59,220 nucleotides of DNA from Prevotella sp. (GTDB taxonomy: Bacteria; Bacteroidota; Bacteroidia; Bacteroidales; Bacteroidaceae). How positions within the stretch are numbered: position 1 is the stretch's first letter; every line of letters begins with the position of its first letter. Below are positions 10,128 through 19,102 of the stretch, in pieces. The translations under genes and the position numbers were made by a program. The notes under the pieces are model-generated. The model was not told the origin of the DNA. It was given only the letters and a program-made list of their open reading frames with translations, and did not search any database. The DNA is taken from positions 1-59,220 of the forward strand of contig SUYI01000022.1 of assembly GCA_015060485.1 (NCBI GenBank), read 5' to 3'.

Positions 10128-10167
10128 GCCGATTTCTACTGAAGGAAAAAAGTAAAAAAGTAAAAGC

Positions 10168-10210
10168 GAAGAGCGGAGGGCAAACAGCCTGTTCCGCTCT
10201 TCTTTTTTTT
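10168..10210 (+). terminator. Terminator after susD1
   Basis: AAGAGCGGA (10169-10177) pairs with TCCGCTCTT (10193-10201) and is followed by a run of T. The 232-bp gap to susC2 otherwise holds a short GTAAAAAA repeat (from 10146), the operator-like site and the next promoter. Confidence 0.8.
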
Positions 10211-10246
10211 GTTTCGTTTCATTTCGTCTTGTTTTTCTTTTAGTTT

Positions 10247-10262
10247 TCGTAAACGATTACGA
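10247..10262. promoter_or_regulatory. 16-bp operator-like site upstream of susC2
   Basis: TCGTAAACGATTACGA is identical, in opposite orientation, to the site before susC1. Both sit exactly 18 bp upstream of the -33 TTTG and are followed by an A tract, which makes coordinated control of the two SusC/D operons likely. Confidence 0.65.
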
Positions 10263-10280
10263 AAAAAAGATTTGTTAACT

Positions 10281-10312
10281 TTTGAAAATCTTATTAAATC
10301 TTTGTACCTTTG
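10281..10312 (+). promoter_or_regulatory. Promoter of susC2 operon
   Basis: TTTG at 10281-10284 and TACCTTTG at 10305-10312, spacer 20 bp, a full Bacteroidetes consensus match upstream of the ATG at 10361. Confidence 0.78.
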
Positions 10313-10360
10313 CAAACAGAATATTCTATTTTATTATTAATTTTTTAAAACTACTAATTT

Positions 10361-13300
10361 ATGTCTGTTAAAGTTAAGAGTATTTTCCGACTGACACTCT
10401 TATGGTGTCTGCTCTTAGTGTGCGGTCAGGTTTCGGCCCAGACAACCGCTAAGGGTACGGTTACGGACGCGACGGGAGAACCCGTTATCGGCGCTACCGT
10501 AGTAGAGAAGGGCAATGCCAAGAATGCAGCAGTCACCGACTTCGACGGAAACTTCACGTTGAAGCTCCAGAAGTCGAAGACCATCGTGATCTCCTACATC
10601 GGTATGATCACGCAGGAGGTCAATGCTACAGGAGGCGATTTGAAGATTACCTTGCAGGACGACAATGCTTCGCTGGAAGAAGTCGTTGTCGTAGGTTACA
10701 CCAGCAAGGCCCGTAAAGACCTGACGGGTTCTGTGGGTTCTGTCTCGGGTGCCAAACTGGCTGTGGTTCCTGTATCGTCAGCTGCTGAAGCCCTGACGGG
10801 TAAGATTGCCGGTGTGCAGGTTACGACTACCGACGGTCAGCCCGGTGCCGACATCAACATCCGCGTCCGTGGTGCAACGTCAGTGACGCAGTCCAACGAC
10901 CCGTTGTTCATCGTCGACGGTTTCCAGGTGGCAAACATCAACGATATCCCTCCCTCGGATATCGCTTCTATCGACGTTCTGAAGGATGCCTCTCTGACCG
11001 CCATCTATGGTGCGAAGGGTGGTAACGGTGTTGTTATTGTCACCACAAAGAGTGCTCAGGCCGGTAAGGTACAGGTGACGTTCAACGGTCGTCTGAGCGT
11101 ATCGTCGCTGACCCGCTCGATGAAGATCATGAACACCGGTCAGTTTGTTGACCTGATGTACGACCGTGCTTCGAGTAACGGTGGCGGTGCCCGCGACAGC
11201 TGGCAGAAGGCGTTCCGTGGTGACTTCGGTAACCCGAAGGACAATGCCCTGTACTACAATCAGCCCACCAGCGACTGGCAAGACGAGGTGCTGGGCAATC
11301 ACCCGATGAGCTATTCGGCCAACGTCACTGTAGGCGGTGGTAACGAGTCGACTCGTTTCAACCTCTCGCTGACACAGTCGGAGGACGTCGGTATCATCCT
11401 CGGCTCTGGTGTTCGCCGTACCAATGTCAACTTCAAGTTGAATACCAAAATCACCAAGAACCTCGAGTTCACCTACAACCCCAAGCTGACTTATCGTCGC
11501 GACGAGGGTGCCGGTGGTGCCAACGTGGGTTCAGGCGGTCTGGTCGACCGTGTGCTGCGCTATCAGCCTACCAGCGGTCTGCGCGGCTGGGGTAACTACT
11601 CCATCATGGAGGACGCTGCTGATGCAGAGCGTTTCAACCTGACGAACCCCGTGACCGACATCAATACCAATACCCAGAAGAAGCACAGCTATGCCATCTC
11701 GCAGCAGTTCTCGCTGAAGTGGACGCCCATCAAGGGTCTGGTGCTCCGTTCTGAGGGTAACTACAACATCTCTTTCCGCGATACCCAGCGCTATTGGGGC
11801 TGGCTGACTTCCGAAGGCCAGAAGACTGTTCACCAGCAGATGCCAGTAGCAGCCTTGACCAAGCGTACCACTGAGTCGTACACCTGGACCAATACGGCCA
11901 GCTACGACATGAGTATCAAGGATATGCACAACCTGTCGTTCCTGCTCGGTCAGGAAATCTACAACACGCAGTATAAGGAGAACAAGCAGACTGCCCACCT
12001 TTTTGATCGCGGTATCGACGCCGAGACTGCTATCAACAATATGGCCCTGGGTCAGCCCTACGCTGCTGACACCTACACGCTGCGTTCTACGTCAAACCGT
12101 ACGGCCTCGTTCTTCGGACAGGTTTCTTACAACTACGACCACAAGTACCTGCTTTCAGCTACGTTCCGTGCCGACGGTAGCTCGAAGTTCGCTCCCGGCA
12201 ACCAGTGGGGTTACTTCCCCTCAGTCAGTGGTGCATGGGTTGTCAACCGCGAGAAGTTCCTGAAGGACGTGAAGTGGATTGACCAGTTGAAGATTCGTGC
12301 CGCTTTCGGTCTGGCTGGTAACAACAACATCAGCGACGACCTGTGGCGATTCCTCTATACCTCGAGCAACTCGGGCGGTCCTGAGTTCGCTTCTACTACA
12401 GCAGCCAATGGCGAGCTGTATTACAGCACTCCGGGCAACTATCCTAACAAGGACATCAAGTGGGAGACCACCGTCACCCGCAACTTGGCAGCAGATATCT
12501 CGCTGTTCGGCGGACGTATCACCATCACACCGGAAATCTACTGGAACACCACCCGCGACCTGCTCTATCAGTCGCCTATCCCCGGTGTATCGGGTTACAG
12601 CAAGCAGATGCAGAACATCGGTAAGGTGAACAACAACGGTTGGGAATTGACCGTCAATGGTGACATCCTGCGCGGTAAGGACTACGTGCTGAGTGCCAAC
12701 TTCACGCTGGGTCACAACAAGATGACCATCAAGGAGCTGAACGCTACCGACACCCGCATCTTCAACTACGCTGGTGCATGGAAGTCCAGCGACGAGAACG
12801 ACTACCTGCTGGAGGTAGGTGGCGAGCTTGGTCTGATGTACGGCTACGTCTACGACGGCCTCTATACTTGGGACGAGTTCCTGTATCCTACCACATCGAC
12901 CTACGCTGCCAATCCGAAGGGTAAGGGCGTCGTCAACGGCATTCTCGTTGGCGGTACCATCACCGACGGTTACGAGGGCAACTCGGGTAACGGTGTGCTG
13001 GGTGGCTCGCACTCAGGCTATTCTACCATGCCTGGTAAGATCAAGATCAAGGATTTGAACGGCGACGGACAGATCGACCAGAACGACAAGACCGTCATCG
13101 GACGCACCACGCCGAAGTGGCAGGGTGGTTTCGGTATCAGTGGTCAGTGGAAGGACTTCGACTTCGTCGCCAACTTCACCTATATGCTCGACTTCGACGT
13201 CTACAACGCTACGGCTTACGCATTGTCAAGCATGTCGAGCAGCCAGAACAACTTCACCAACGTTTATTCGAAGTTTGCTGACGGCCGCTGGCGCTACAGT

Positions 13301-13714
13301 GCTCCCGACGGATTTACCGACCTGAGCGGACACGACATCACCGGTGAGTCGCTCTACAAGAATGGTAACCTCGACGGTATGCCCGGTCTGTATAAGGACA
13401 TGAATGCCAACGTCAACAAGTGGAACCCCGCCGACCTGGTCACCAACATCATGCTCGACGCCTTTGTCGAGGACGGCTCATTCATCCGTTGCTCTGACAT
13501 TACCCTCGGCTACACCTTGCCGAAGAGCGTTATCAAGAAGATTTATTTAAATAAGGTACGCGCGTATGTATCTGTTTCCAATCTCTTCATCCTGACCAAG
13601 TATTCTGGTTACGATCCTGAGGTCGACGTACAGTCGGGTCTGACTCCTTCAATGGACTACAACCGCTATCCGCGTGCACGTACATTCTCTTGTGGTGTCA
13701 ACGTTACGTTCTAA
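10361..13714 (+). CDS. SusC/RagA-family TonB-dependent transporter 2
   Basis: A 1117-aa outer-membrane transporter: signal peptide, carboxypeptidase-regulatory-like domain (about 27-105, GTVTDATGEPVIGATVV), EEVVVVGYTS near residue 106, plug with VRGATSVTQSNDPLFIVDGF, then the beta-barrel with a terminal Phe. It is a diverged paralogue of the SusC at 4757, with many shared blocks (for example FRADGSS and WGYFPS). It heads an operon with SusD2, a beta-helix lipoprotein and a small lipoprotein. The two systems may take different pectin fragments. Confidence 0.93.
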   Translation: MSVKVKSIFRLTLLWCLLLVCGQVSAQTTAKGTVTDATGEPVIGATVVEKGNAKNAAVTDFDGNFTLKLQKSKTIVISYIGMITQEVNATGGDLKITLQDDNASLEEVVVVGYTSKARKDLTGSVGSVSGAKLAVVPVSSAAEALTGKIAGVQVTTTDGQPGADINIRVRGATSVTQSNDPLFIVDGFQVANINDIPPSDIASIDVLKDASLTAIYGAKGGNGVVIVTTKSAQAGKVQVTFNGRLSVSSLTRSMKIMNTGQFVDLMYDRASSNGGGARDSWQKAFRGDFGNPKDNALYYNQPTSDWQDEVLGNHPMSYSANVTVGGGNESTRFNLSLTQSEDVGIILGSGVRRTNVNFKLNTKITKNLEFTYNPKLTYRRDEGAGGANVGSGGLVDRVLRYQPTSGLRGWGNYSIMEDAADAERFNLTNPVTDINTNTQKKHSYAISQQFSLKWTPIKGLVLRSEGNYNISFRDTQRYWGWLTSEGQKTVHQQMPVAALTKRTTESYTWTNTASYDMSIKDMHNLSFLLGQEIYNTQYKENKQTAHLFDRGIDAETAINNMALGQPYAADTYTLRSTSNRTASFFGQVSYNYDHKYLLSATFRADGSSKFAPGNQWGYFPSVSGAWVVNREKFLKDVKWIDQLKIRAAFGLAGNNNISDDLWRFLYTSSNSGGPEFASTTAANGELYYSTPGNYPNKDIKWETTVTRNLAADISLFGGRITITPEIYWNTTRDLLYQSPIPGVSGYSKQMQNIGKVNNNGWELTVNGDILRGKDYVLSANFTLGHNKMTIKELNATDTRIFNYAGAWKSSDENDYLLEVGGELGLMYGYVYDGLYTWDEFLYPTTSTYAANPKGKGVVNGILVGGTITDGYEGNSGNGVLGGSHSGYSTMPGKIKIKDLNGDGQIDQNDKTVIGRTTPKWQGGFGISGQWKDFDFVANFTYMLDFDVYNATAYALSSMSSSQNNFTNVYSKFADGRWRYSAPDGFTDLSGHDITGESLYKNGNLDGMPGLYKDMNANVNKWNPADLVTNIMLDAFVEDGSFIRCSDITLGYTLPKSVIKKIYLNKVRAYVSVSNLFILTKYSGYDPEVDVQSGLTPSMDYNRYPRARTFSCGVNVTF

Positions 13715-13740
13715 TTGATTAATTGAAAATAGAAAACGAT

Positions 13741-15891
13741 ATGAAACTTAATAAGATATTTATCAGTGGACTGGCCATGCTGGCGTTGACTTCGTGCAAC
13801 GACTACTTAGAGGTTGACCCTGCCACCAATGTGGCAAGCACCGAATTGGTGTTCGGCTCTGAGGGTGAGACACGTACCGCCCTGTATGGCGTCTATGCAA
13901 AGGTTTGCTCCGACAACCTGTTCGGTGGCAGACTGTATAATGATTTCCAGCTGAACAGCGACGTTGACTTCTATGCCAACTCGAACGAAGCTGCTGCAGG
14001 CAATCAGCCCCGTCGTTTCGACGTGCGTTCCGACGCCAGCAACGTGGAAACACTTTGGAACAACCTCTATTCAGCTGTCGAGACAGCCAACGAGTTCATT
14101 TTCAACTTGCAGAACAGCAGCATCTATGCCGAGGAGACCGAGGATGCTGCCTTGGAGGCTGCCGACGGTACCATCAGCACCATTCAGGTGCCTAAGGTGA
14201 CCAGTCTGACCCACATGATGGGTGAGGCCAAGGTGATGCGTGCTATGTTCTATCACGAGCTCTTGAGCTACTGGGGCGACATCCCCTTCACGCTGAAGTC
14301 GACTTATGAGACTGACAACCTGAATCCGGACATCACACCGCGTCAGGAGGTGAGCGACGCTCTGATTGCCGACTTGCAGCATGCTGCCGAGTACATGTAT
14401 TCCGACCAGGATGGTAAGGTGGCTGCTCCCGAGCGTATCACCAAGGAGGCTGCCTATGCCATGATTGCCCGTCTGGCTCTGCAGGCTGGCGGCTATTCGC
14501 TGAACCACGACGCCGGCGATGCTTCAGGTTACAAGATGACCCGTCCGTCGAACTATCGCGAGTATTACGAGTTAGCCCGTGCGTACACGAAGCAGATCAT
14601 TGATGCCGGTGGCCACTCGCTGAATAAGGACTACCGCGATGTGTTTATCGACGAGTGTAACTTCGTGGCTTCTACTGGCGACGACCCCATCTTCGAGATT
14701 CCCTTTGCCAAGGAGACCAACAGCAACTGGGGCTATGCTCAGGGACCGACGAACGGTGTCGACACCGGTGTGGAGACCGACTATTCTAACTCCGCTTGGG
14801 GTGCTACCAGCGGTGGTGTCCGTACGACAGCTTTCTACGGCTATTCGTTCGACAGCCTTGACGTGCGCCGCGACTACATCTGTGGTCTGTGGTACTATTC
14901 GAATCAGGGCCTGCCCACCATTCGCCTCGACTATGCTATGCACAACAACAAGTGGTCGAAGCTGTGGAACACCAACGGTCTGGGCAAGACGACCACGGGT
15001 GCTACCGGTATCAACTTCGCCTACATCCGCTATGCCGACGTGCTGCTGATGTTTGCTGAGGCTGAGAACGAGCTTAACGGTCCTACCGCTGAGGCCCAGG
15101 AGGCACTGAAGGTGGTTCGCCGCCGTGCGTTTGCTCCTGAGAACCGTGCCGAAAAGGTTGACAACTATGTGGCTGCCGCTACTTCGAAGGAAGACTTCCT
15201 GAAGCTGGTGCTCGACGAGCGCAAGTGGGAGTTTGCTGGTGAGAACATGCGTTGGAAGGACCTCGTCCGCAACAATATGTATGCTGAGAAGGTGTTCTTT
15301 ACCTTCCTCGATTACTATGCAGTAACTGAGGCTATGGCCGGTACTTCTTCCTATATCGATTTGGTTGAGAATTACGACAAGGTGCCTTACAGCGAGGTAT
15401 TCGTACAGAGCCTGTACTCTATCCTCGTCAAGAACTACGCAAACCCCAACTTCCCCAACCGAGGACTCTACATGTTCTATGTGGCCAATCCTTACAATGG
15501 TACGTTGCGTAACCCCACGGGTACCGCTCCTGCCAAGTATTTCGAGGACAACGGCTTGGACGACATCTACGAGGCTGTCTCTCAGAAGACCATTACAGGT
15601 CTGTCGACTTCTTCCTCTTCAGTGGCTTGGACGACTACCACGTTGGCATGGTCTAACGACGACGGTACGCCCAAGAACCAGGTGGTCTACTCGCTCTATG
15701 GCTATATCCGCATCAATCAGGCCGGCAACATTGTTGTCGTGAACAACGGTGCTGCCCAGCCGTTCAGCATCAATCCGGATGATGCTCAGGCTAACATCAG
15801 CCGTCTGCCTGCTGTGCGCTATCTGCTGCCTATTCCTGACGAGGCTATTGCCCGTTCGGGTGGTGTCTATAAGAACTACTATGGTTATTAA
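13741..15891 (+). CDS. SusD-family glycan-binding lipoprotein 2
   Basis: I place the start at the ATG at 13741 rather than the in-frame start at 13723, because it gives a proper lipoprotein signal (MKLNKIFISGLAMLALTSC). The mature protein opens with CNDYLEVDPATNVAS, typical of RagB/SusD. It has the C-terminal region ERKWEFAGENMRWKDLVRN common to the family. About 716 aa. It partners SusC2, 26 bp upstream. Its stop codon runs into a heptamer array that separates it from the next gene. Confidence 0.92.
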   Translation: MKLNKIFISGLAMLALTSCNDYLEVDPATNVASTELVFGSEGETRTALYGVYAKVCSDNLFGGRLYNDFQLNSDVDFYANSNEAAAGNQPRRFDVRSDASNVETLWNNLYSAVETANEFIFNLQNSSIYAEETEDAALEAADGTISTIQVPKVTSLTHMMGEAKVMRAMFYHELLSYWGDIPFTLKSTYETDNLNPDITPRQEVSDALIADLQHAAEYMYSDQDGKVAAPERITKEAAYAMIARLALQAGGYSLNHDAGDASGYKMTRPSNYREYYELARAYTKQIIDAGGHSLNKDYRDVFIDECNFVASTGDDPIFEIPFAKETNSNWGYAQGPTNGVDTGVETDYSNSAWGATSGGVRTTAFYGYSFDSLDVRRDYICGLWYYSNQGLPTIRLDYAMHNNKWSKLWNTNGLGKTTTGATGINFAYIRYADVLLMFAEAENELNGPTAEAQEALKVVRRRAFAPENRAEKVDNYVAAATSKEDFLKLVLDERKWEFAGENMRWKDLVRNNMYAEKVFFTFLDYYAVTEAMAGTSSYIDLVENYDKVPYSEVFVQSLYSILVKNYANPNFPNRGLYMFYVANPYNGTLRNPTGTAPAKYFEDNGLDDIYEAVSQKTITGLSTSSSSVAWTTTTLAWSNDDGTPKNQVVYSLYGYIRINQAGNIVVVNNGAAQPFSINPDDAQANISRLPAVRYLLPIPDEAIARSGGVYKNYYGY

Positions 15892-15925
15892 TTGATAATT
15901 GATAATTGAAAATTGAAAGTTAATA
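15891..15925 (+). repeat. Intergenic heptamer array between susD2 and next gene
   Basis: Units ATTGATA, ATTGATA, ATTGAAA, ATTGAAA, GTTAATA: five 7-bp units, 35 bp. It begins on the last base of the susD2 stop codon and ends on the A of the next ATG, so it makes up the whole intergenic spacer. Confidence 0.8.
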
Positions 15926-18303
15926 TGAAAAAGATATTATTATTATCACTGGCCCTGTTGACGACACTGTCCTTCTACTCTTGTAAGGACAATGACGACG
16001 TCAGCGTACCTGAGAGTGCCGCCGATGGTCGCCTGTTCCGTCCGATGTTCCGCAACGACAACAGCACCAACAAGGGCTCGAACGACCCCTACAACACGGT
16101 TATCACCGACTACAATACCGCCAACCTGTATTGGTATGTCGTTGACGACGCAGTAGGTTATGAGATTATGTGGACCACTCCTGTGGCTTATGTCGCAGAT
16201 GGTGAGACTGGTTGGAAACAGACCATGAATAACGAAGAGGGCAAGTCGCTTGTAGGCCATGTGGTTATTGCTGACAAGAACCGCTACAACCTCATCATCG
16301 AGAATCTGAACTACCAGTCCGTCTATCGTTTCGCCATCCGTGCGCTCCACTCGTTCAATCCCTCCGGCTATCAGCTGTGGAACGGCGAGAGCGGCGTCTA
16401 CGATGTGCTGGACACTCCCGATGCCGACTGGAAGAACGACCCGAAGAACTCGCTGTGGCACGGCATGGGTAACCTCCGTGAGTGGGCCGACTACGTAGCC
16501 CTCGAGACCAGCGCCCGCGACTGGGTGCCCTTCGTGATTCAGGTGTCCGACATCACCAAGACCTCGATGAAGGTGACGCTCAACCGCAACATTGCTACCT
16601 ATAAGGATGCCGAGAAGGACAAGTTCCGTCAGTATTGGCACTTCAAGGATGCTGACAAGAACATCCTCGCTGTCGACTATCTGACCTTCGAGCCCAATGC
16701 CAGCACGCCTAATGCCACCGTTCCGGCTCAGTTTGTCAAGTACGACATTCCTGAGTCCGCATGGAACGAGGCCGGCATTGCCGAGATTGTCGTCGAGGGA
16801 CTCTCTGAGAACTCTGCCTATAACATCAATGTGTGGGACAAGGAAATTCCTCTGGCTATCGACGCTTGCTTCAACACCACGATGAAGCGCACCAAGGGTG
16901 ACCCCGCTGCTCCCATTCTGGTGAAGCACGAGGTTTGGGCTAACGATACGATGGGTACTGATCCTGCTACTTGGAATATCTATGATATCTCGCAGTATCA
17001 GGCTTGCAAGCTTGATCAGGTGCTGAATGACTACTGTGCAAGTAGCGTGTCGGCCGAGAACCAGGTGTTCTATCTGGAAGGCGGCAAGACCTACTTCGTC
17101 AGCAGCAACGTACAGATTTATAAGGGCTTGACCATTCAGACCAATCCTGCCGACCTCGCTGCCGGCAAGGGACGCGCCAAGTTCTACCTGAGCGGTATGA
17201 CCAAGACCGGTAGCTCGGTGAACAGCTGTAACTTCATGCTGGGCCGTCAGCCAGTAGCCGGTGAGAATGCCTCTATCACGCTCGACATCGACTCCGTCCG
17301 CTTCATGGACCTCGACGTCAACGTGCCGCAGGCCACCAACTACGGACATGCTCAGGAGGGTATCGGCGGTGCCGTCGGTAACTACTTTATGAACATGTAC
17401 TCCAACGGTATGGGTATCAACGTCACCACGCTCGAGTGGCGCAACTGCTCGTTCCAGGGTCTCATCCGCGGATTCTTCCGTATCCAGGGCTCTAACGACT
17501 TCTATATCCATCACATCCGCCTCATAGGCTGCGACTTCTACAACTGCGGATACTATGCACAGACGGGTGGTGACTATGCCTACATCTTTGGCGACCATAA
17601 CGGTAAGGAGAAATCGAACATTCTGGAGGATGTCGAAGTCAGCGACTGCGTATTCTACAACAACCCGAAGCGTTCCGTTGTTACCGACAACAACCGTAAC
17701 CTGGTTTGGGACGAGAGCGTACGCTGGCACATCAACCTGCACCATAACACGTTCGTCAACTTCTGTACCGTGGCCAACAACCCGATTCTGAACACCCGTT
17801 ACAATCCCGGCGGATCGGTACTTGAGTTCCACGACAACGTCGTCATCCTCACCAAGGATGCTAACGACAAGAACCGCCTCATGAACGGTGCCGGTTGGGA
17901 CACCCGTAACATCCAGGGTGGTGACGGAAGCGGACAGGTGACCTTCAACATCTACAACAACTGGACCACCAACGACGAGGAGTATCTCAGCAACGGCCAG
18001 CCCTTCTTGGCCAATGCCTTCGATGCTACGTCGAATGCACCCGGTAAGTTCATCAAGGGCGGCGAGGGTATCTATCCTCACGGAACAGAGGAACTCACCG
18101 TGCATCTTGACAACACGCTGCGTGCTACCGACCTGATGCAGGATCCTAATCCGAAATACTTCATCGGTGAGACGCCTACCGGTAAGGACTACCATACCGA
18201 TAACGGTATCGACGGACTCTACTACAAGCAGAACGACATCGTGTTCAACTCTGCCATCTACAAGAGCGGTGCCGGTTGCCAGCGTCTGCTGAAGGGAAAG
18301 TAA
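15925..18303 (+). CDS. Surface lipoprotein, Fn3-like plus right-handed beta-helix (DUF4957/DUF5123-like)
   Basis: Start set at the ATG at 15925, giving a lipoprotein signal with Cys in SFYSC. About 792 aa. Residues about 30-310 look like fibronectin-III-type folds (VVDDAVGYEIMW.., NLNYQSVYRFAIRAL). From about 360 on, the sequence (DQVLNDYCASS..YLEGGKTYFVSSNVQI, then DVEVSDCVFYNNP) looks like the DUF4957 and DUF5123 beta-helix pair found next to SusC/D genes in Bacteroidetes pectin loci. Such parallel beta-helices resemble pectate lyases but I see no catalytic signature, so glycan binding is more likely. Third gene of the susC2 operon. Confidence 0.75.
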   Translation: MKKILLLSLALLTTLSFYSCKDNDDVSVPESAADGRLFRPMFRNDNSTNKGSNDPYNTVITDYNTANLYWYVVDDAVGYEIMWTTPVAYVADGETGWKQTMNNEEGKSLVGHVVIADKNRYNLIIENLNYQSVYRFAIRALHSFNPSGYQLWNGESGVYDVLDTPDADWKNDPKNSLWHGMGNLREWADYVALETSARDWVPFVIQVSDITKTSMKVTLNRNIATYKDAEKDKFRQYWHFKDADKNILAVDYLTFEPNASTPNATVPAQFVKYDIPESAWNEAGIAEIVVEGLSENSAYNINVWDKEIPLAIDACFNTTMKRTKGDPAAPILVKHEVWANDTMGTDPATWNIYDISQYQACKLDQVLNDYCASSVSAENQVFYLEGGKTYFVSSNVQIYKGLTIQTNPADLAAGKGRAKFYLSGMTKTGSSVNSCNFMLGRQPVAGENASITLDIDSVRFMDLDVNVPQATNYGHAQEGIGGAVGNYFMNMYSNGMGINVTTLEWRNCSFQGLIRGFFRIQGSNDFYIHHIRLIGCDFYNCGYYAQTGGDYAYIFGDHNGKEKSNILEDVEVSDCVFYNNPKRSVVTDNNRNLVWDESVRWHINLHHNTFVNFCTVANNPILNTRYNPGGSVLEFHDNVVILTKDANDKNRLMNGAGWDTRNIQGGDGSGQVTFNIYNNWTTNDEEYLSNGQPFLANAFDATSNAPGKFIKGGEGIYPHGTEELTVHLDNTLRATDLMQDPNPKYFIGETPTGKDYHTDNGIDGLYYKQNDIVFNSAIYKSGAGCQRLLKGK

Positions 18304-18345
18304 CGATAAAGGTAAAAAAGTAAAAAGGTTAAAAAGTAAATAACT

Positions 18346-18858
18346 ATGAAGATTTATAAATTTGTAACTGTACTGGTGGCTGTTCTGGCCATGTCGGCTA
18401 CGTTCTTCAGCTGCAATAGGGACAACGACATCACGGGCAATCCTATGGCCAACCACACCCAGGGCGACAAGCAGGACTATTGGATTGACTTCACACTGTC
18501 CAATCCCGGCTCGCTCTCTGCCGCTGCACAGGCCCGTTTCGTCGAGCTCAAGGATACCACCATCTATGGTGAGAAGCTTATCAAGGTCATCGAGCACCCC
18601 ATGTATGTAGAGCTCGACTATGCCATGAACAGCTTCAACAAGGTGGCTGCCCTGTCGAACGAGGAGAACGACATCGTGCAGAAGGTCATGATTCCTACAT
18701 TCTGTGTTGACACTGTCGGTGGTGTATGCCATAACGATTTTGAAGTTAAAATGACTTTGTCAAAAGACAGTATGCGGACTGAACTGGCTACTTACACTTG
18801 GAGTGCCAAGACTGCTTTCGACGGACCTGCTATGATTGCTGCCAACAGCAATAAATAG
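18346..18858 (+). CDS. Small lipoprotein of unknown function, last gene of susC2 operon
   Basis: 170 aa with a lipoprotein signal (lipobox FFSC, Cys about 22). I do not recognise the family. The body has beta-type content (YWIDFTLSNPGSLS, MYVELDYAMNSF) and two cysteines at CVDTVGGVC. It follows the beta-helix lipoprotein after a spacer of GTAAAAA-type repeats (18305-18345) and ends before a strong terminator. A surface accessory role in glycan capture is inferred from position only. Confidence 0.7.
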   Translation: MKIYKFVTVLVAVLAMSATFFSCNRDNDITGNPMANHTQGDKQDYWIDFTLSNPGSLSAAAQARFVELKDTTIYGEKLIKVIEHPMYVELDYAMNSFNKVAALSNEENDIVQKVMIPTFCVDTVGGVCHNDFEVKMTLSKDSMRTELATYTWSAKTAFDGPAMIAANSNK

Positions 18859-18882
18859 CTTTTATTTAAAAATAATCAAGGA

Positions 18883-18916
18883 GTGTGGACACTGCAATAG
18901 TGTCCACACTTTTTTT
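18883..18916 (+). terminator. Strong terminator of the susC2 operon
   Basis: Perfect 11-bp stem GTGTGGACACT / AGTGTCCACAC with loop GCAAT, followed by seven T. Confidence 0.9.
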
Positions 18917-19020
18917 CTCCGGACGGAATTTTTTTTTCGTCCGACAGAATTTTTATTTCGTCCGACGGAATTTTTTTTTCGTCCGACGGAATTTTTTTTT
19001 TCGTCCGACGGAACAAAAGA
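18917..19020. repeat. 21-bp tandem array of CGTCCGACGGAA-T(n) units
   Basis: Five units begin at 18917, 18938, 18959, 18980 and 19002, each CGTCCGAC(G/A)GAA plus a T tract (the first is CTCCGGACGGAA). Period is 21 bp, with one 22-bp step in a T tract. The core TCCGACGGA is nearly self-complementary, so neighbouring units could pair as hairpins followed by T runs. Confidence 0.85.
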
Positions 19021-19030
19021 AACATAAAAA

Positions 19031-19065
19031 TTATGAATTATGCATTATGCATTATGAATTATTTT
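19031..19065 (+). repeat. Heptamer array abutting a -7 box
   Basis: TTATGAA, TTATGCA, TTATGCA, TTATGAA, TTATTTT: five 7-bp units. It ends one base before the TATCTTTG box at 19067-19074 and occupies the place where the -33 element of the next gene should be. Confidence 0.8.
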
Positions 19066-19066
19066 G

Positions 19067-19074
19067 TATCTTTG
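19067..19074 (+). promoter_or_regulatory. -7 box for the SpoIIE-phosphatase gene
   Basis: TATCTTTG, 28 bp before the ATG at 19103. No TTTG lies 20 bp upstream; the heptamer array fills that region. Confidence 0.5.
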
Positions 19075-19102
19075 CAAACTGAAAACCTAACAAAAAGGGA
19101 TT

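Noticed and set aside
15946..18732. 928-codon minus-strand frame opposite the beta-helix lipoprotein
   Set aside because: Antisense shadow: it spans two real plus-strand genes and their spacer and has no recognisable motif.
18885..19082. Frame encoding FVRRNFF-type repeats
   Set aside because: It is only the translation of the terminator and the 21-bp array; no start signal, and it runs into the next promoter.
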